Of a stretch of 44,624 nucleotides of DNA, positions 33,733 through 43,783 are shown in pieces. The stretch is from the NCBI RefSeq assembly GCF_029959445.1, contig NZ_JASCOR010000017.1, forward strand, positions 1-44,624. The letters run 5' to 3'. The notes under the pieces are model-generated. The model was not told the origin of the DNA, made no database searches, and worked only from the letters and a program-made list of their open reading frames with translations. Within the stretch, counting starts at the first letter, position 1. Each line of letters opens with the position of its first letter. This DNA is from Stenotrophomonas sp. PS02298. Its GTDB lineage: Bacteria > Pseudomonadota > Gammaproteobacteria > Xanthomonadales > Xanthomonadaceae. Made by a program: the position numbers and the translations under genes.

Positions 33733-33751
33733 ATAGGCACGGAGAGGGACA

Positions 33752-34957
33752 ATGCGCTGCGACACGCTATGGCACAACGCCAACCTGATGACCCTGGACG
33801 ACGCCTCGGGCGGACTGGGCAGCATCCGCGACGGTGTTGTCGCCGCCCGCGATGGCCGCATCCTGCATGTCGGGCCAGCAGCAGATGCCCCTGCATTTGA
33901 CGCCGATAACCGCGTCGACTGCAATGGCCGCTGGATCAGCCCCGGCCTGATCGACTGCCATACCCACCTGGTCTATGCCGGCAACCGCGCCGGCGAGTTC
34001 GAGCAACGCCTGCAGGGTGTGACCTACGCACAGATTGCCAAGGCCGGTGGCGGCATCGTTTCCACCGTCAGCGCAACCCGCACCGCCGATGACGCGGCCT
34101 TGATCGAGGCCAGCCTGCCCCGCCTGGATGCGATGCTGGCCGAAGGCATCACCACCATCGAGATCAAATCCGGCTACGGCCTGACCTTGGCCGACGAACG
34201 CAAGCAGCTACGCGTTGCGCGCGAACTGGGCGTGCTGCGCAAGGTGGAGATCGCGCCGACCTTTCTTGGTGCACATGCCGTGCCGCCAGGCTATGAGGCA
34301 CAGGCTTACATCAACGAAGTCTGCGCCGTGATGATTCCGGCAATCGCCGCGGAAGGGTTGGCGGATGCCGTCGACATTTTCTGCGAGAACATCGCCTTTT
34401 CGCCCGCGCAGGCGCAGCAGGTTTTCGATGCCGCCAAACAGCATGGGCTGGCAATCAAGATCCACGCAGAACAGTTGTCCAACCAACACGGTGCGGAATT
34501 GGCCGCACACAACGGCGCACTGTCCGCGGACCACATCGAACACCTGGATGAAGCAGGGATTGCCGCGATGCGCGCCTCGGGCACGGTCGCCGTGCTGCTC
34601 CCCGGCGCCTACTACTTCACCCGCGAGACCGTGTTGCCCCCCATCCAGGGCCTACGTGATGCAGGCGTGCCGATGGCGCTGGCCACCGACAGCAACCCGG
34701 GCACTTCGCCGCTGACCAGTCCGCTGCTGACGATGAACATGGGCGCCACCTTGTTCCGCATGACCGTGGCCGAGTGCATCGCCGGCTTCACCCGCGAAGC
34801 CGCGCGTGCCCTTGGCCGCGGCAACCGCATCGGCAAGCTGATGAACGGCATGGACTGCGATCTGGCCATCTGGAACATCGAAGCACCCGCCGACCTGGTC
34901 TACCGGATCGGTTTCAACCCATTGCATGCCCGCGTCTGGCGCGGGCAAACCGTTTGA
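33752..34957 (+). CDS. hutI: imidazolonepropionase HutI
   Basis: HutI opens the ring of imidazolone-5-propionate to give N-formimino-glutamate. The 401-residue amidohydrolase has metal-ligand motifs [20 protein letters not shown] (HxH), [31 protein letters not shown] and [22 protein letters not shown] ribosome site precedes the ATG. It is the first gene of the forward hut transcript; hutH starts 65 bases later. Confidence 0.97.
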   Translation: MRCDTLWHNANLMTLDDASGGLGSIRDGVVAARDGRILHVGPAADAPAFDADNRVDCNGRWISPGLIDCHTHLVYAGNRAGEFEQRLQGVTYAQIAKAGGGIVSTVSATRTADDAALIEASLPRLDAMLAEGITTIEIKSGYGLTLADERKQLRVARELGVLRKVEIAPTFLGAHAVPPGYEAQAYINEVCAVMIPAIAAEGLADAVDIFCENIAFSPAQAQQVFDAAKQHGLAIKIHAEQLSNQHGAELAAHNGALSADHIEHLDEAGIAAMRASGTVAVLLPGAYYFTRETVLPPIQGLRDAGVPMALATDSNPGTSPLTSPLLTMNMGATLFRMTVAECIAGFTREAARALGRGNRIGKLMNGMDCDLAIWNIEAPADLVYRIGFNPLHARVWRGQTV

Positions 34958-35022
34958 ATCCGCCCCGCTTCAATCTTCCACATTGAATCTCGCACTTTGA
35001 ACCTCGCACTGCTGGAGCACGC

Positions 35023-36570
35023 ATGAGCACTACCTTGACCCTCCTCCCCGGCCACGTTCCGTTGGCGCAATGGCGGCAGATCTATCGCGGTGCCAACGTG
35101 CGCCTGGATGCATCGGCCCAAGCCGCGGTACTGCGCAGCGCACAGGTGGTGGATGCCATCGTCGCCAAGGGCGAGCCGGTCTATGGCATCAATACCGGCT
35201 TCGGCAAGCTGGCCAGTGTCCGCATCGAGCGCGAGGACCTGGAAACCCTGCAGCGCAATATCGTGTTGTCGCATGCTGCCGGTGTAGGCGAGCCGATGCC
35301 CGCCAACGTGGTCCGTCTGATGATGGCGCTGAAGCTGACCAGCCTGGCCCAGGGCGCCTCGGGTATCCGCCCGCAGACGCTGGCACTGCTGGAAGCAATG
35401 TTGCAGAAGGATGTGGTGCCGGTGGTGCCCTGCCAGGGCTCGGTTGGCGCGTCCGGCGATCTGGCACCGCTGTCGCATCTGGCCAGCGTGATGATTGGCG
35501 TTGGTGAAGCCTTTGTCGGCGGTGTGCGGATGTCGGCGGAAGCCGCCTTCGAGCAGGCCGGCCTGCAGCCGTTGGTGCTGGGCGCGAAGGAAGGCCTGGC
35601 CTTGCTCAACGGCACCCAGTATTCGACCGCTTATGCACTGGCCGGTCTGTTCGAGATCGAAGTGGTTTTCCAGGCCGCACTGGTTACCGGTGCGTTGTCG
35701 GTGGAAGCCGCCAAGGGCTCGGACACCCCGTTTGATCCACGCATCCACAGCATTCGCGGCCAGCGCGGGCAGATCGCCACCGCCGCGGTGCTGCGCGAGT
35801 TGATGCAGGGCTCGGCAATCCGCGAATCGCATCGCGACAATGACGTGCGCGTGCAGGACCCTTACTGCCTGCGCTGCCAGCCGCAGGTGATGGGCGCCGC
35901 GCTGGACGTGATGCGCCAGGCCGCCACCACCCTGGAAATCGAGGCCAATGGTGTCTCCGACAACCCGCTGGTGTTCACCGATACCGGCGAAGCACTGAGC
36001 GGCGGCAACTTCCACGCCGAGCCGGTGGCATTCGCAGCAGACATGCTGGCGATGGCGGTCTGCGAGATCGGCTCGATCAGCGAGCGTCGCACCGCCATGC
36101 TGGTGGACCCGGCGCTGTCCGGCCTGCCTGCTTTCCTGACCCCGAAGCCGGGCCTGAACTCCGGCTTCATGATCCCGCAGGTCACCGCAGCAGCACTGGT
36201 GTCGGAAAACAAGCAGCGCGCCTATCCGGCCAGCGTCGACTCGATCCCGACCTCGGCCAACCAGGAAGATCATGTGTCGATGGCCGCGCATGGTGCGCGT
36301 CGTTTGATTGCCATGGCTGAGAATGCTGCCAATGTGATCGGTATTGAACTGCTTGCCGCAGGCCAGGGCTGCGACTTCCATGCGCCGCTGCGTTCGAGTT
36401 CGGCGCTGGAGCAGGTGCGTTCGACCTTGCGCGCGCAGGTGCCTACCCTGGTGGACGACCGTTACTTCCATCCGGACATGGTTGCTGCGACTGCATTGGT
36501 GCGCGCGGGTGCATTGACCGCTGGCTTGAGTGTGCAGTTGCCGGGTGTTGATGTGACGGACAAGGCCTGA
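35023..36570 (+). CDS. hutH: histidine ammonia-lyase HutH
   Basis: HutH deaminates histidine to trans-urocanate. The 515-residue protein carries the A143-S144-G145 triad in [15 protein letters not shown], which cyclises to the MIO prosthetic group. It also has the early [11 protein letters not shown] motif and the later [20 protein letters not shown] and [17 protein letters not shown] lies nine bases before the ATG. Three palindromic repeats fill the 334 bases before hutG. Confidence 0.98.
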   Translation: MSTTLTLLPGHVPLAQWRQIYRGANVRLDASAQAAVLRSAQVVDAIVAKGEPVYGINTGFGKLASVRIEREDLETLQRNIVLSHAAGVGEPMPANVVRLMMALKLTSLAQGASGIRPQTLALLEAMLQKDVVPVVPCQGSVGASGDLAPLSHLASVMIGVGEAFVGGVRMSAEAAFEQAGLQPLVLGAKEGLALLNGTQYSTAYALAGLFEIEVVFQAALVTGALSVEAAKGSDTPFDPRIHSIRGQRGQIATAAVLRELMQGSAIRESHRDNDVRVQDPYCLRCQPQVMGAALDVMRQAATTLEIEANGVSDNPLVFTDTGEALSGGNFHAEPVAFAADMLAMAVCEIGSISERRTAMLVDPALSGLPAFLTPKPGLNSGFMIPQVTAAALVSENKQRAYPASVDSIPTSANQEDHVSMAAHGARRLIAMAENAANVIGIELLAAGQGCDFHAPLRSSSALEQVRSTLRAQVPTLVDDRYFHPDMVAATALVRAGALTAGLSVQLPGVDVTDKA

Positions 36571-36622
36571 TCGAAGCGTATGCAGAGCTGCCGGCCAGCG
36601 TTGGGGCGTTCTCGCGAAGAGC

Positions 36623-36667
36623 GCCCTCACCTGCCCTCCGGGCATCCTCTCCCGCTTGCGGGAGAGG
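36623..36667. repeat. palindromic repeat 1 of the hutH-hutG gap
   Basis: CCCTCACCTGCCCTCCGGGC is followed by ATCCTCTCCC-GCTTGC-GGGAGAGG, a variant of the CCCTCATCCG family with an eight-base-pair stem. It starts 50 bases after the hutH stop. Confidence 0.7.
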
Positions 36668-36730
36668 CGAAGGCTGGCCGCGCGACTATCTGTCAGATCA
36701 CGCAAGACCAATCGGAAGCCGCGAACCTGT

Positions 36731-36780
36731 CCCTTCTCCCGCTTGCGGGAGAAGGTGGCGCACAGCGCCGGATGAGGGGA
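36731..36780 (-). repeat. palindromic repeat 2 of the hutH-hutG gap
   Basis: CCCTTCTCCCGC-TT-GCGGGAGAAGG followed by TGGCGCACAGCGCCGGATGA and GGGG. It is the reverse-orientation form of the element at 10300-10347, nearly identical in its hairpin. Confidence 0.8.
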
Positions 36781-36805
36781 GCTTTTGACCTTCATCGCGT
36801 AGAGC

Positions 36806-36873
36806 TCCCCCGTTCTGCCCCCCGCCTTCGCGGGGGCAGGCCCTTCGGGCATCTTCCCCCGCCAGCGGGGGAA
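36806..36873. repeat. palindromic repeat 3 of the hutH-hutG gap
   Basis: A set of stacked hairpins: CCCCCGCC-TTCG-CGGGGG, GCCC-TTC-GGGC and CTTCCCCCGC-CA-GCGGGGGAAG. It ends about 30 bases before the hutG start and could influence processing between hutH and hutG. Confidence 0.7.
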
Positions 36874-36904
36874 GAACAAAGCCTGCCATACCCCAGGAAT
36901 CCCC

Positions 36905-37756
36905 ATGACGAACGCCCCTGACTGGCTGCAGATCCACCACGGTCACGCTCCACTGATCGTCAGCTTCCCGCATACCGGCACCGAGCTTCCTGCCTCGCGC
37001 GTTGGCCATTTCGTGTCACCGTGGCTGGCCCGCCGTGACGCCGACTGGTGGGTGCACGAGCTCTATACCTTTGCCAAGGCAATGGGCGCGACAACGGTAC
37101 GCACCGCCATCTCGCGCTCGCTGATCGACGTCAATCGTGACCCCTCCGGTGTCTCCCTGTACCCAGGACAGAACACCACCGGCCTGTGCCCGCTAACCAC
37201 CTTCGACAACCAGCCGCTGTACCGCGCCGGGCATGAGCCCGATGACGCGGAGATCCAGTATCGGCGCGAAACCTGGTTCGATCCCTACCACGCTGCACTG
37301 GCCCGCGAGATCGCCCGCCTGCGCGCGCAGCATGACACCGTGGTCGTCTACGACGCGCACTCGATCCGTTCCCTGATTCCGCATCTGTTCGATGGCGAAC
37401 TGCCGCAGTTCAATATCGGCAGCGCTGGACCCAGCGGCGCGCCGGATACCTCCTGCGACAACGCGCTGACCGACGTGGTCGAGAACCTGTGCGCCATGAG
37501 CGGCATGAGCCACGTCCGCAACGGCCGCTTCAAGGGTGGCTGGATCACCCGCCACTACAGCAACACCGCCAACGGCGTGCACACCCTGCAGATGGAACTG
37601 GGCTGCCGCGGTTACATGCACGAACCCGCACCCGAGGACGTGGACGAGCACAGCTGGCCCACGCCTTACGACCCCGAACACGCAAGCCCCGTCCGCAACA
37701 CCTTGCAGCAAGTGCTTGGCGCTTGTCTGGAATTTGCTACCAGGAGAAATGCATGA
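36905..37756 (+). CDS. hutG: N-formylglutamate deformylase HutG
   Basis: HutG hydrolyses N-formyl-glutamate to glutamate and formate, the last step of the HutF branch. The 283-residue protein has [15 protein letters not shown] near the start, [13 protein letters not shown], and [18 protein letters not shown], typical of the zinc-dependent N-formylglutamate amidohydrolase family rather than the arginase-like formimidoylglutamase. The presence of hutF agrees. Its TGA overlaps the hutU ATG (ATGA). Confidence 0.95.
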   Translation: MTNAPDWLQIHHGHAPLIVSFPHTGTELPASRVGHFVSPWLARRDADWWVHELYTFAKAMGATTVRTAISRSLIDVNRDPSGVSLYPGQNTTGLCPLTTFDNQPLYRAGHEPDDAEIQYRRETWFDPYHAALAREIARLRAQHDTVVVYDAHSIRSLIPHLFDGELPQFNIGSAGPSGAPDTSCDNALTDVVENLCAMSGMSHVRNGRFKGGWITRHYSNTANGVHTLQMELGCRGYMHEPAPEDVDEHSWPTPYDPEHASPVRNTLQQVLGACLEFATRRNA

Positions 37757-39420
37757 CCCGCCACGACCCCTCCCGCAACCCGCGCGCACCTCGCGGCAAT
37801 ACGCTCAACTGCAAATCCTGGCAGACCGAAGCGCCGTTCCGCATGCTGCAGAACAACCTCGATGCGGAAGTCGCCGAAGACCCGACTTCGTTGGTGGTCT
37901 ACGGCGGCATCGGCCGCGCCGCCCGCGACTGGGAAAGCTACGACAAGATTCTGGAAACCTTGAAGCGCCTGGACGACAACCAGACCCTGCTGGTGCAATC
38001 CGGCAAGCCAGTCGGTGTGTTTCCCACCCACCCGGATGCACCGCGCGTGCTGATCGCCAACTCCAACCTGGTTCCGCACTGGGCCAACTGGGAGCACTTC
38101 AACGAGCTCGATAAGAAGGGCTTGATGATGTACGGGCAGATGACCGCCGGCAGCTGGATCTACATCGGCAGCCAAGGTATCGTCCAGGGCACCTACGAAA
38201 CCTTCGTGGAAATGGGCCGCCAGCACTACGGTGGCAGCCTGAGCGGCAAGTGGATCCTCACTGCCGGTTTGGGAGGCATGGGTGGCGCACAGCCGCTGGC
38301 CGCGTCGCTGGCCGGCGCCAGCAGCCTGACCATCGAATGCCGCCAGAGCAGCATCGACTTCCGCCTGCGCACCCGCTATGTCGACGAGCAGGCGACCGAC
38401 ATCGACGATGCACTGGCACGTATCGCCAAGTACACCGCCAGCGGTGAAGCCAAGTCGATTGCCCTGCTCGGCAATGCTGCCGAGATCCTGCCGGAACTGG
38501 TACGCCGCGGCGTGCGTCCGGATTGCGTTACCGACCAGACCAGCGCCCACGACCCGGTGCACGGCTACCTGCCGATCGGCTGGAGCGTGGAGCAATGGCT
38601 GGCCGAACAGCAGGCCAATCCGGAAAAGGTCCGCGATGCCGCCAAGGCAGCGATGCGCGTGCACGTTGAAGCCATGCTTGCCTTCCACGCTGCTGGCATA
38701 CCGACTGTCGATTACGGCAACAACATCCGTCAGATGGCCTTCGACGAAGGCTTGCAGAACGCCTTCGATTTCCCCGGTTTCGTACCTGCCTATGTGCGCC
38801 CGCTGTTCTGCCGCGGCATCGGCCCGTTCCGCTGGGTGGCGCTGAGCGGCGACCCGGAGGACATCTACAAGACCGACGCCAAGGTCAAGGAGATCATCGC
38901 CGATGATCCCAACCTGCATCGTTGGCTGGACATGGCGCGTGAGCGCATCAGTTTCCAGGGCCTGCCAGCGCGCATCTGCTGGGTTGGCCTTGGCCTGCGC
39001 CACAAGCTCGGCCTGGCCTTCAACGAAATGGTACGTAACGGTGAACTCAGCGCACCGGTGGTGATTGGCCGCGATCATCTGGACAGCGGCAGCGTCGCGT
39101 CTCCAAACCGCGAAACAGAATCGATGAAGGACGGCTCGGATGCGGTCTCCGATTGGCCACTGCTGAACGCCATGCTCAATGTCGCCGGCGGCGCCACCTG
39201 GGTAAGCCTGCACCACGGCGGCGGCGTTGGCATGGGTTACTCGCAGCACTCCGGCGTGGTCATCGTCTGCGACGGCAGCGAGGCCGCCGACCAGCGCATC
39301 GCACGCGTGCTGTGGAACGACCCCGGTACTGGCGTGATGCGCCATGCCGATGCCGGCTACGACATCGCCATCGACTGCGCCAAGGAGAAGGGACTGGATC
39401 TGCCGGGCATCCTCGGCTGA
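37753..39420 (+). CDS. hutU: urocanate hydratase HutU
   Basis: HutU adds water to urocanate to form imidazolonepropionate, using tightly bound NAD+. The 555-residue length is exactly typical. It has [20 protein letters not shown], the NAD-binding [20 protein letters not shown] and [20 protein letters not shown], which carries the conserved Cys. The ATG at 37753 sits in ATGA with the hutG stop and has AGGAGA at 37742-37747; the frame is open upstream only over hutG. It is the last gene of the forward hut operon and is followed by a terminator. Confidence 0.98.
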   Translation: MTRHDPSRNPRAPRGNTLNCKSWQTEAPFRMLQNNLDAEVAEDPTSLVVYGGIGRAARDWESYDKILETLKRLDDNQTLLVQSGKPVGVFPTHPDAPRVLIANSNLVPHWANWEHFNELDKKGLMMYGQMTAGSWIYIGSQGIVQGTYETFVEMGRQHYGGSLSGKWILTAGLGGMGGAQPLAASLAGASSLTIECRQSSIDFRLRTRYVDEQATDIDDALARIAKYTASGEAKSIALLGNAAEILPELVRRGVRPDCVTDQTSAHDPVHGYLPIGWSVEQWLAEQQANPEKVRDAAKAAMRVHVEAMLAFHAAGIPTVDYGNNIRQMAFDEGLQNAFDFPGFVPAYVRPLFCRGIGPFRWVALSGDPEDIYKTDAKVKEIIADDPNLHRWLDMARERISFQGLPARICWVGLGLRHKLGLAFNEMVRNGELSAPVVIGRDHLDSGSVASPNRETESMKDGSDAVSDWPLLNAMLNVAGGATWVSLHHGGGVGMGYSQHSGVVIVCDGSEAADQRIARVLWNDPGTGVMRHADAGYDIAIDCAKEKGLDLPGILG

Positions 39421-39445
39421 CCGAACGCCTCTGGCCGTGAATGCA

Positions 39446-39476
39446 ACGGGCAGGCCTGTGGCCTGCCTGTTGTGCT
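39446..39476 (+). terminator. terminator of the hut operon
   Basis: Stem GGCAGGCC/GGCCTGCC (39449-39456 with 39460-39467, loop TGT), extended by outer pairs, is followed by TGTTGTGCTTTCC. It lies about 28 bases after the hutU stop. Confidence 0.65.
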
Positions 39477-39646
39477 TTCCGCACTGAAGTCCAATGGGTT
39501 CGTGCCTGCCATGAGCCGTGCTGTCGCAACGCATCCAAGCCCGGCATCACCCGCTTGTTGCAAGCCTGCGACCGGCACAGACCTGCCGTTACGCGCATCC
39601 ATGCGATGTGCTATTGAAGACCAACGATCAAACCGATGGTCTTGCC

Positions 39647-41881
39647 ATGCGTGGCTTGCTTGCCCTATTACTGTTGCTCGGCGCGGGAAGTGCCTCGGCC
39701 CTTGCCATGTCGCCCCCCGCGTCGGCGCGGCCTCAGCCCGCCGATGTAGATGCCGCCATGCCCGGGCTTGCAAGGCTCACCTTGAACCGCCTGCCCCACG
39801 GCGACGAACAGCAGCTGCTGGATACCCGTTTCCGACTGCAGATAGTCGCAGGCCAGTACCCACAGGCGATCGAAAGCATTCACAAGCTGCGCGCATTGCG
39901 CGGCGATCCACCCCAGCAGCCACCGTTGTATCTCCAGTACGAGATCTACGCGAGCGCCAAACAGCTGCAGCAAACGCAACGGATCCGTTTCGCAGACGCA
40001 TGGAAACGCAGTTTTGCAGACCACTTCCAGCGGCTCGATGACCCGACCGCCCTGAAGGCCGAATTCGCTTTCGGCAGCAATCTGCAACGCCTGCGCGAAC
40101 AGCGGGACAGTCTGGTCGATGCCACCGACAGTGTCACGGCACTGAACGACGAGCAAGCCACCGCCCTGCTGCGCGCATGGCAGGTGCATGCCGCATACGC
40201 GGACTTTCTGCCGCTGGTACCGCAGGCGATCAGTGAAGACGACGCGCGGCGTTACAGCATTGACCGCAACATCAGCATCACCACGCCCGATGGCGCACGC
40301 ATCTCCGCCATCTCCGTGCATCCAGCCGAGGCCCGCCGATTGCCGGTGCTGCTGACTTTCACCATCTATGCAAACGACGACTGGGCCTGGTCCGATGCCA
40401 AGATGATGGCCGCACACGGCTATGCCAGCGTGGTTGCCTACAGCCGCGGCAAGGGCCGCAGCCCTGATCCCGTCCGTCCGTATGAGCACGACGGCAGCGA
40501 TGCCGCAGCAGTGATTGCCTGGGCCGCCGCCCAACCGTGGAGCAACGGCAAGGTCGGCATGTACGGCGGCAGCTACAGCGGCTTTACCCAGTGGGCAGCA
40601 CTCAAACAGCGCGCACCCGCGCTCAAGGCCATCGCCACCTCGGCAACCACCGCTCCCGGCATCGACGTGCCGATGGAAGGCGGAATCTTCCTCAACTTCA
40701 TCTATCCCTGGCCGTTCTACACAACGAACAACACCTCGCTGGACGACGCCACCTATGGCGACAGCGGGCGATGGAACGCCTTGAACAGTCGCTGGTACCG
40801 CAGCGGGCAGGCCTATCGCGACCTGCCGACGCTGGACGGCGCCGCAAACCCCTGGTTCGAGCGCTGGTTGCAGCATCCCACCTACGACGCTTACTGGCAG
40901 GCATTGATTCCCCAAGGGCGCGAGTTCGCTGACATCGGCATTCCGGTGCTGGCGACAACCGGCTATTTCGACGGCGCGCAGATTGGCGCCCTGCACTACT
41001 TCCGCGAGCATCTGAAGCAGCGCCCGGATGCCGATCACACGCTGCTCATCGGTCCCTATGAGCACTTCACCATGCAGACCGGCGTGCCCGAACAGGTGCA
41101 GGGCTATACGCCCGATCCGGCGGCGCGCGTGGACCTGCAGGCACTGCGTTTGGCGTGGTTCGACCACGTACTCAAAGCAGCAGCCAAACCAGCGCTGCTG
41201 GCTGACAGGGTCAACTGGCAGGTCATGGGCAGCAACCAGTGGCGGCACGCCGCATCACTCGATGCAATGCCGACACGCCAACAACGTTTCTACCTGCTGC
41301 CCGCCAGCGGCGGCGGCCATCGACTCGCCGCCGAACCAGCACCCACACGCAGCAGTGTGCAACGCATCGATTTCCGTGAACGCGGCGACGCGGCATGGCA
41401 ACCGCCAACACAGGTCATCAACCGCGAGCTTGATACCCATGCCGGCCTGGTCTTCCTCAGCGAACCGCTGGAACAGGACACCGAGCTGGCCGGCGCGTTC
41501 TCGGGCACATTGGATTTCAGCCTCAACAAACAGGACGCCGACATCGCGCTCGCCATCTACGAACTCACCGCCGATGGCGACTATCTCGATCTTGCCTACT
41601 GGCTGCAGCGGCTCAGCCATGCAGCCGACCCCAGCCAGCGCCAGCTGCTCGCACCCGCACAACGGCATAGCGTGCGCTTGACCGACACCCGTTTGCTGGG
41701 CCGCAAACTGGCTGCAGGCAGCCGTCTGGTCATAACCCTCGGAGTCATCAAGCAACCGGATCGGCAGCTCAATCTCGGCAGCGGCAAGAACCCCAACGAT
41801 GAAACACTGGCTGATGCGGGTACGCCCTTGGAGATACGCTGGTATGGCAGCAGCCATATCAACCTGCCGGTGCGCGAATGA
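39647..41881 (+). CDS. secreted CocE / X-Pro dipeptidyl-peptidase-type hydrolase
   Basis: This is an alpha/beta hydrolase probably acting on peptides or amino-acid esters outside the cytoplasm. The 744-residue protein has a signal peptide (RGLLALLLLLGAGSASALA). About 180 residues of helical sequence that I do not recognise follow. The hydrolase domain starts near 205 (ISITTPDGARISA). The nucleophile is S309 in YGGSYSGF, and the other triad members are likely the Asp in TTGYFDGAQ and the His in GPYEHFT. The C-terminal jelly-roll domain (about 560-744) is typical of CocE and X-Pro dipeptidyl-peptidases. No strong ribosome site precedes the ATG. The N-terminal extension is unusual for CocE. Confidence 0.87.
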   Translation: MRGLLALLLLLGAGSASALAMSPPASARPQPADVDAAMPGLARLTLNRLPHGDEQQLLDTRFRLQIVAGQYPQAIESIHKLRALRGDPPQQPPLYLQYEIYASAKQLQQTQRIRFADAWKRSFADHFQRLDDPTALKAEFAFGSNLQRLREQRDSLVDATDSVTALNDEQATALLRAWQVHAAYADFLPLVPQAISEDDARRYSIDRNISITTPDGARISAISVHPAEARRLPVLLTFTIYANDDWAWSDAKMMAAHGYASVVAYSRGKGRSPDPVRPYEHDGSDAAAVIAWAAAQPWSNGKVGMYGGSYSGFTQWAALKQRAPALKAIATSATTAPGIDVPMEGGIFLNFIYPWPFYTTNNTSLDDATYGDSGRWNALNSRWYRSGQAYRDLPTLDGAANPWFERWLQHPTYDAYWQALIPQGREFADIGIPVLATTGYFDGAQIGALHYFREHLKQRPDADHTLLIGPYEHFTMQTGVPEQVQGYTPDPAARVDLQALRLAWFDHVLKAAAKPALLADRVNWQVMGSNQWRHAASLDAMPTRQQRFYLLPASGGGHRLAAEPAPTRSSVQRIDFRERGDAAWQPPTQVINRELDTHAGLVFLSEPLEQDTELAGAFSGTLDFSLNKQDADIALAIYELTADGDYLDLAYWLQRLSHAADPSQRQLLAPAQRHSVRLTDTRLLGRKLAAGSRLVITLGVIKQPDRQLNLGSGKNPNDETLADAGTPLEIRWYGSSHINLPVRE

Positions 41882-42055
41882 GGCATGCGCCGACGCCTGC
41901 CTTTCTACATGCCCCGCTGGAGTTAGAACCAGCAATGCATGAATACACGCATTGCACTGGGAACGCCCGGATCCTGGCGAGGCCCCTCGATCAACCTCTC
42001 GTAGCGGCATTGTGCGGGCACGACGTTCAGCCGAACGCACTACCTCGCGCCGGAA

Positions 42056-43783
42056 TCAGACAGACGCGCAGTGCTCGACGATCAACTGGATCGCCTTGCC
42101 GCCGCGATAGTCATCACTCACCAGACGGTAGGCGATCTGCACCTGTTGCGCAGGTGCCGCGCCATTCCAGCCATTGAAGTAAATGGCATTGATCCGCGCG
42201 GCACTGCCCGACTGACGCAACACCAGCTTCAGATGACGTTCTTTCAGCACCCGCCATTCAAGCACTTCGAATGCGCCATCAAACAATGGTTCGGCAAACC
42301 CCTGGCCAAACGGACCGGCCAAGCGCAGCGCCTCAGCGTGCTGGAAGTCCAGCTCGACGGGGGACAGCTCGCCATCGCTGAGCAGTTGCTGCTGCAGCAG
42401 CGCCGGGTCCAGGCTGTGCTGCACCTGCTGCTCGAACGCAGCCTTGAACGCTTCCAGATTTGCCAACGACAAGCTGAGGCCCGCTGCCATCGCATGGCCG
42501 CCGAACTTCTCCATCAACCCTGGGTGATTGGCGTTCACTGCAGCCAAGGCATCACGAATATGGAAGCCGCTGATCGAGCGCGCCGAACCACGTAATGCAT
42601 CAGCACCGGGCTCGGCCGGGGCGAGCGCAATGACCGGCCGGTGCAGCCTGTCCTTCATCTTTGAAGCGACCAGGCCGACCACGCCCGGATGCCATTCGGC
42701 ATCGAACAGGCAGGCCGCAACCGGGCGCTGCATGGCGTCATCCAGCAGTGCGCGGGCGACGGCACGCTCGGCATCGTCGGTCATGATCTGCTGTACCGCG
42801 CGGCGCTCGGCGTTGATCTCTTCCAGCAGCGTGGCGATATGCCGCGCCTGTGCCGGGTCTTCGGTCAGCAACAGCTCGATGCCCAGCGCCATGTCTTCCA
42901 GGCGCCCTGCAGCATTCAACCGTGGCGCAACGGCGTAACCGATGTCGCTGGCGCTGAGCCGGCGCGGGTCACGTCCGCTCACCTCGATCAAGGCCTGCAG
43001 GCCGACGCTGGCCTTGCCGGCGCGCAGTCGCCGCAAACCTGCTGAAACAAGGGCGCGATTGTTTTCATCAAGTGCCACCAGATCGGCGACAGTGCCGACG
43101 GCAACCAGATCCAGCAGCGTCAGCAGATCAGGTTCCGGCAGCGTTCCGAATGCCGCCTGCTCGCGCAGGTGGCGACGTAGCGCCATCAGTACGTAGAAAA
43201 TGACGCCAACGCCAGCCAGCGCCTTGCTGGGGAATGCATCGCCGTCCACGTTCGGGTCGACGATCGCATCAGCCGGCGGCAACTGTTCACCAGGAAGATG
43301 GTGATCGGTGACCAGAACCTGCCAGCCCAAGGCCTTTGCTGCGCGCACGCCGGCATGACAGGCAATGCCGTGATCGACCGTGACCAGCAGATCCGGCTTC
43401 AACGCGGCAAGTTCCTCAACCAGGGACGGCGACAAGCCGTAGCCATGCAGCATCCGGTTCGGCACGGCATGCACGACGTCACGCGCGCCCAGCATACGCA
43501 GGCCGCGTACGCCCACGGCACAGGCGGTGGCGCCGTCACAGTCAAAATCACCGACGATCAGGATGCGCTTGTCGCTGGCGATGGCATCAGCCAGCAACTG
43601 CACGGCGGCCTGCATGCCGCCCAGCAGCTCGGGCGCATGCAACTGCGCCAGTCGCGGCTGTGCCTGCTCTGGCGTGGTGGCACCACGCGCAGCGTAGATG
43701 CGGCGCAGCAACGGCAGGGTGTCATTACTCCAGCCTTCGGTCGCGACCATCTCGCGCCGAACGATCTTCATACTGTCACTCAT
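42056..43783 (-). CDS. recJ: single-strand-specific exonuclease RecJ
   Basis: RecJ is a 5'-3' single-strand DNA exonuclease of recombination and mismatch repair. The 575-residue protein has the DHH phosphoesterase motifs GDFDCDGATA, LVTVDHGIACH and VTDHHLPGEQLPPADAIVDP. The DHHA1-like domain has EKFGGHAMAAGLSL (GGH motif), and a C-terminal OB-fold follows. The ATG at 43783 overlaps the upstream gene by eight bases; an ATG at 43771 is an alternative. The recJ-rpfE pairing occurs in the Xanthomonas rpf region. Confidence 0.95.
   Translation of the reverse strand: MSDSMKIVRREMVATEGWSNDTLPLLRRIYAARGATTPEQAQPRLAQLHAPELLGGMQAAVQLLADAIASDKRILIVGDFDCDGATACAVGVRGLRMLGARDVVHAVPNRMLHGYGLSPSLVEELAALKPDLLVTVDHGIACHAGVRAAKALGWQVLVTDHHLPGEQLPPADAIVDPNVDGDAFPSKALAGVGVIFYVLMALRRHLREQAAFGTLPEPDLLTLLDLVAVGTVADLVALDENNRALVSAGLRRLRAGKASVGLQALIEVSGRDPRRLSASDIGYAVAPRLNAAGRLEDMALGIELLLTEDPAQARHIATLLEEINAERRAVQQIMTDDAERAVARALLDDAMQRPVAACLFDAEWHPGVVGLVASKMKDRLHRPVIALAPAEPGADALRGSARSISGFHIRDALAAVNANHPGLMEKFGGHAMAAGLSLSLANLEAFKAAFEQQVQHSLDPALLQQQLLSDGELSPVELDFQHAEALRLAGPFGQGFAEPLFDGAFEVLEWRVLKERHLKLVLRQSGSAARINAIYFNGWNGAAPAQQVQIAYRLVSDDYRGGKAIQLIVEHCASV

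Noticed and set aside
34900-36906. 668-codon frame antisense to hutH
   Set aside because: Opposite a complete histidine ammonia-lyase and running into repeats; no known domain.
37666-39534. 622-codon frame antisense to hutU
   Set aside because: Opposite a complete urocanase; GC-rich shadow.
39668-41248. 526-codon frame antisense to the CocE-type hydrolase
   Set aside because: No domain, His/Gly/Val-rich shadow of the sense gene.
41882-42055. Possible small gene or RNA between the CocE-type gene and recJ
   Set aside because: Only 174 bases with no ribosome site, clear hairpin-plus-T terminator or conserved motif that I can see.
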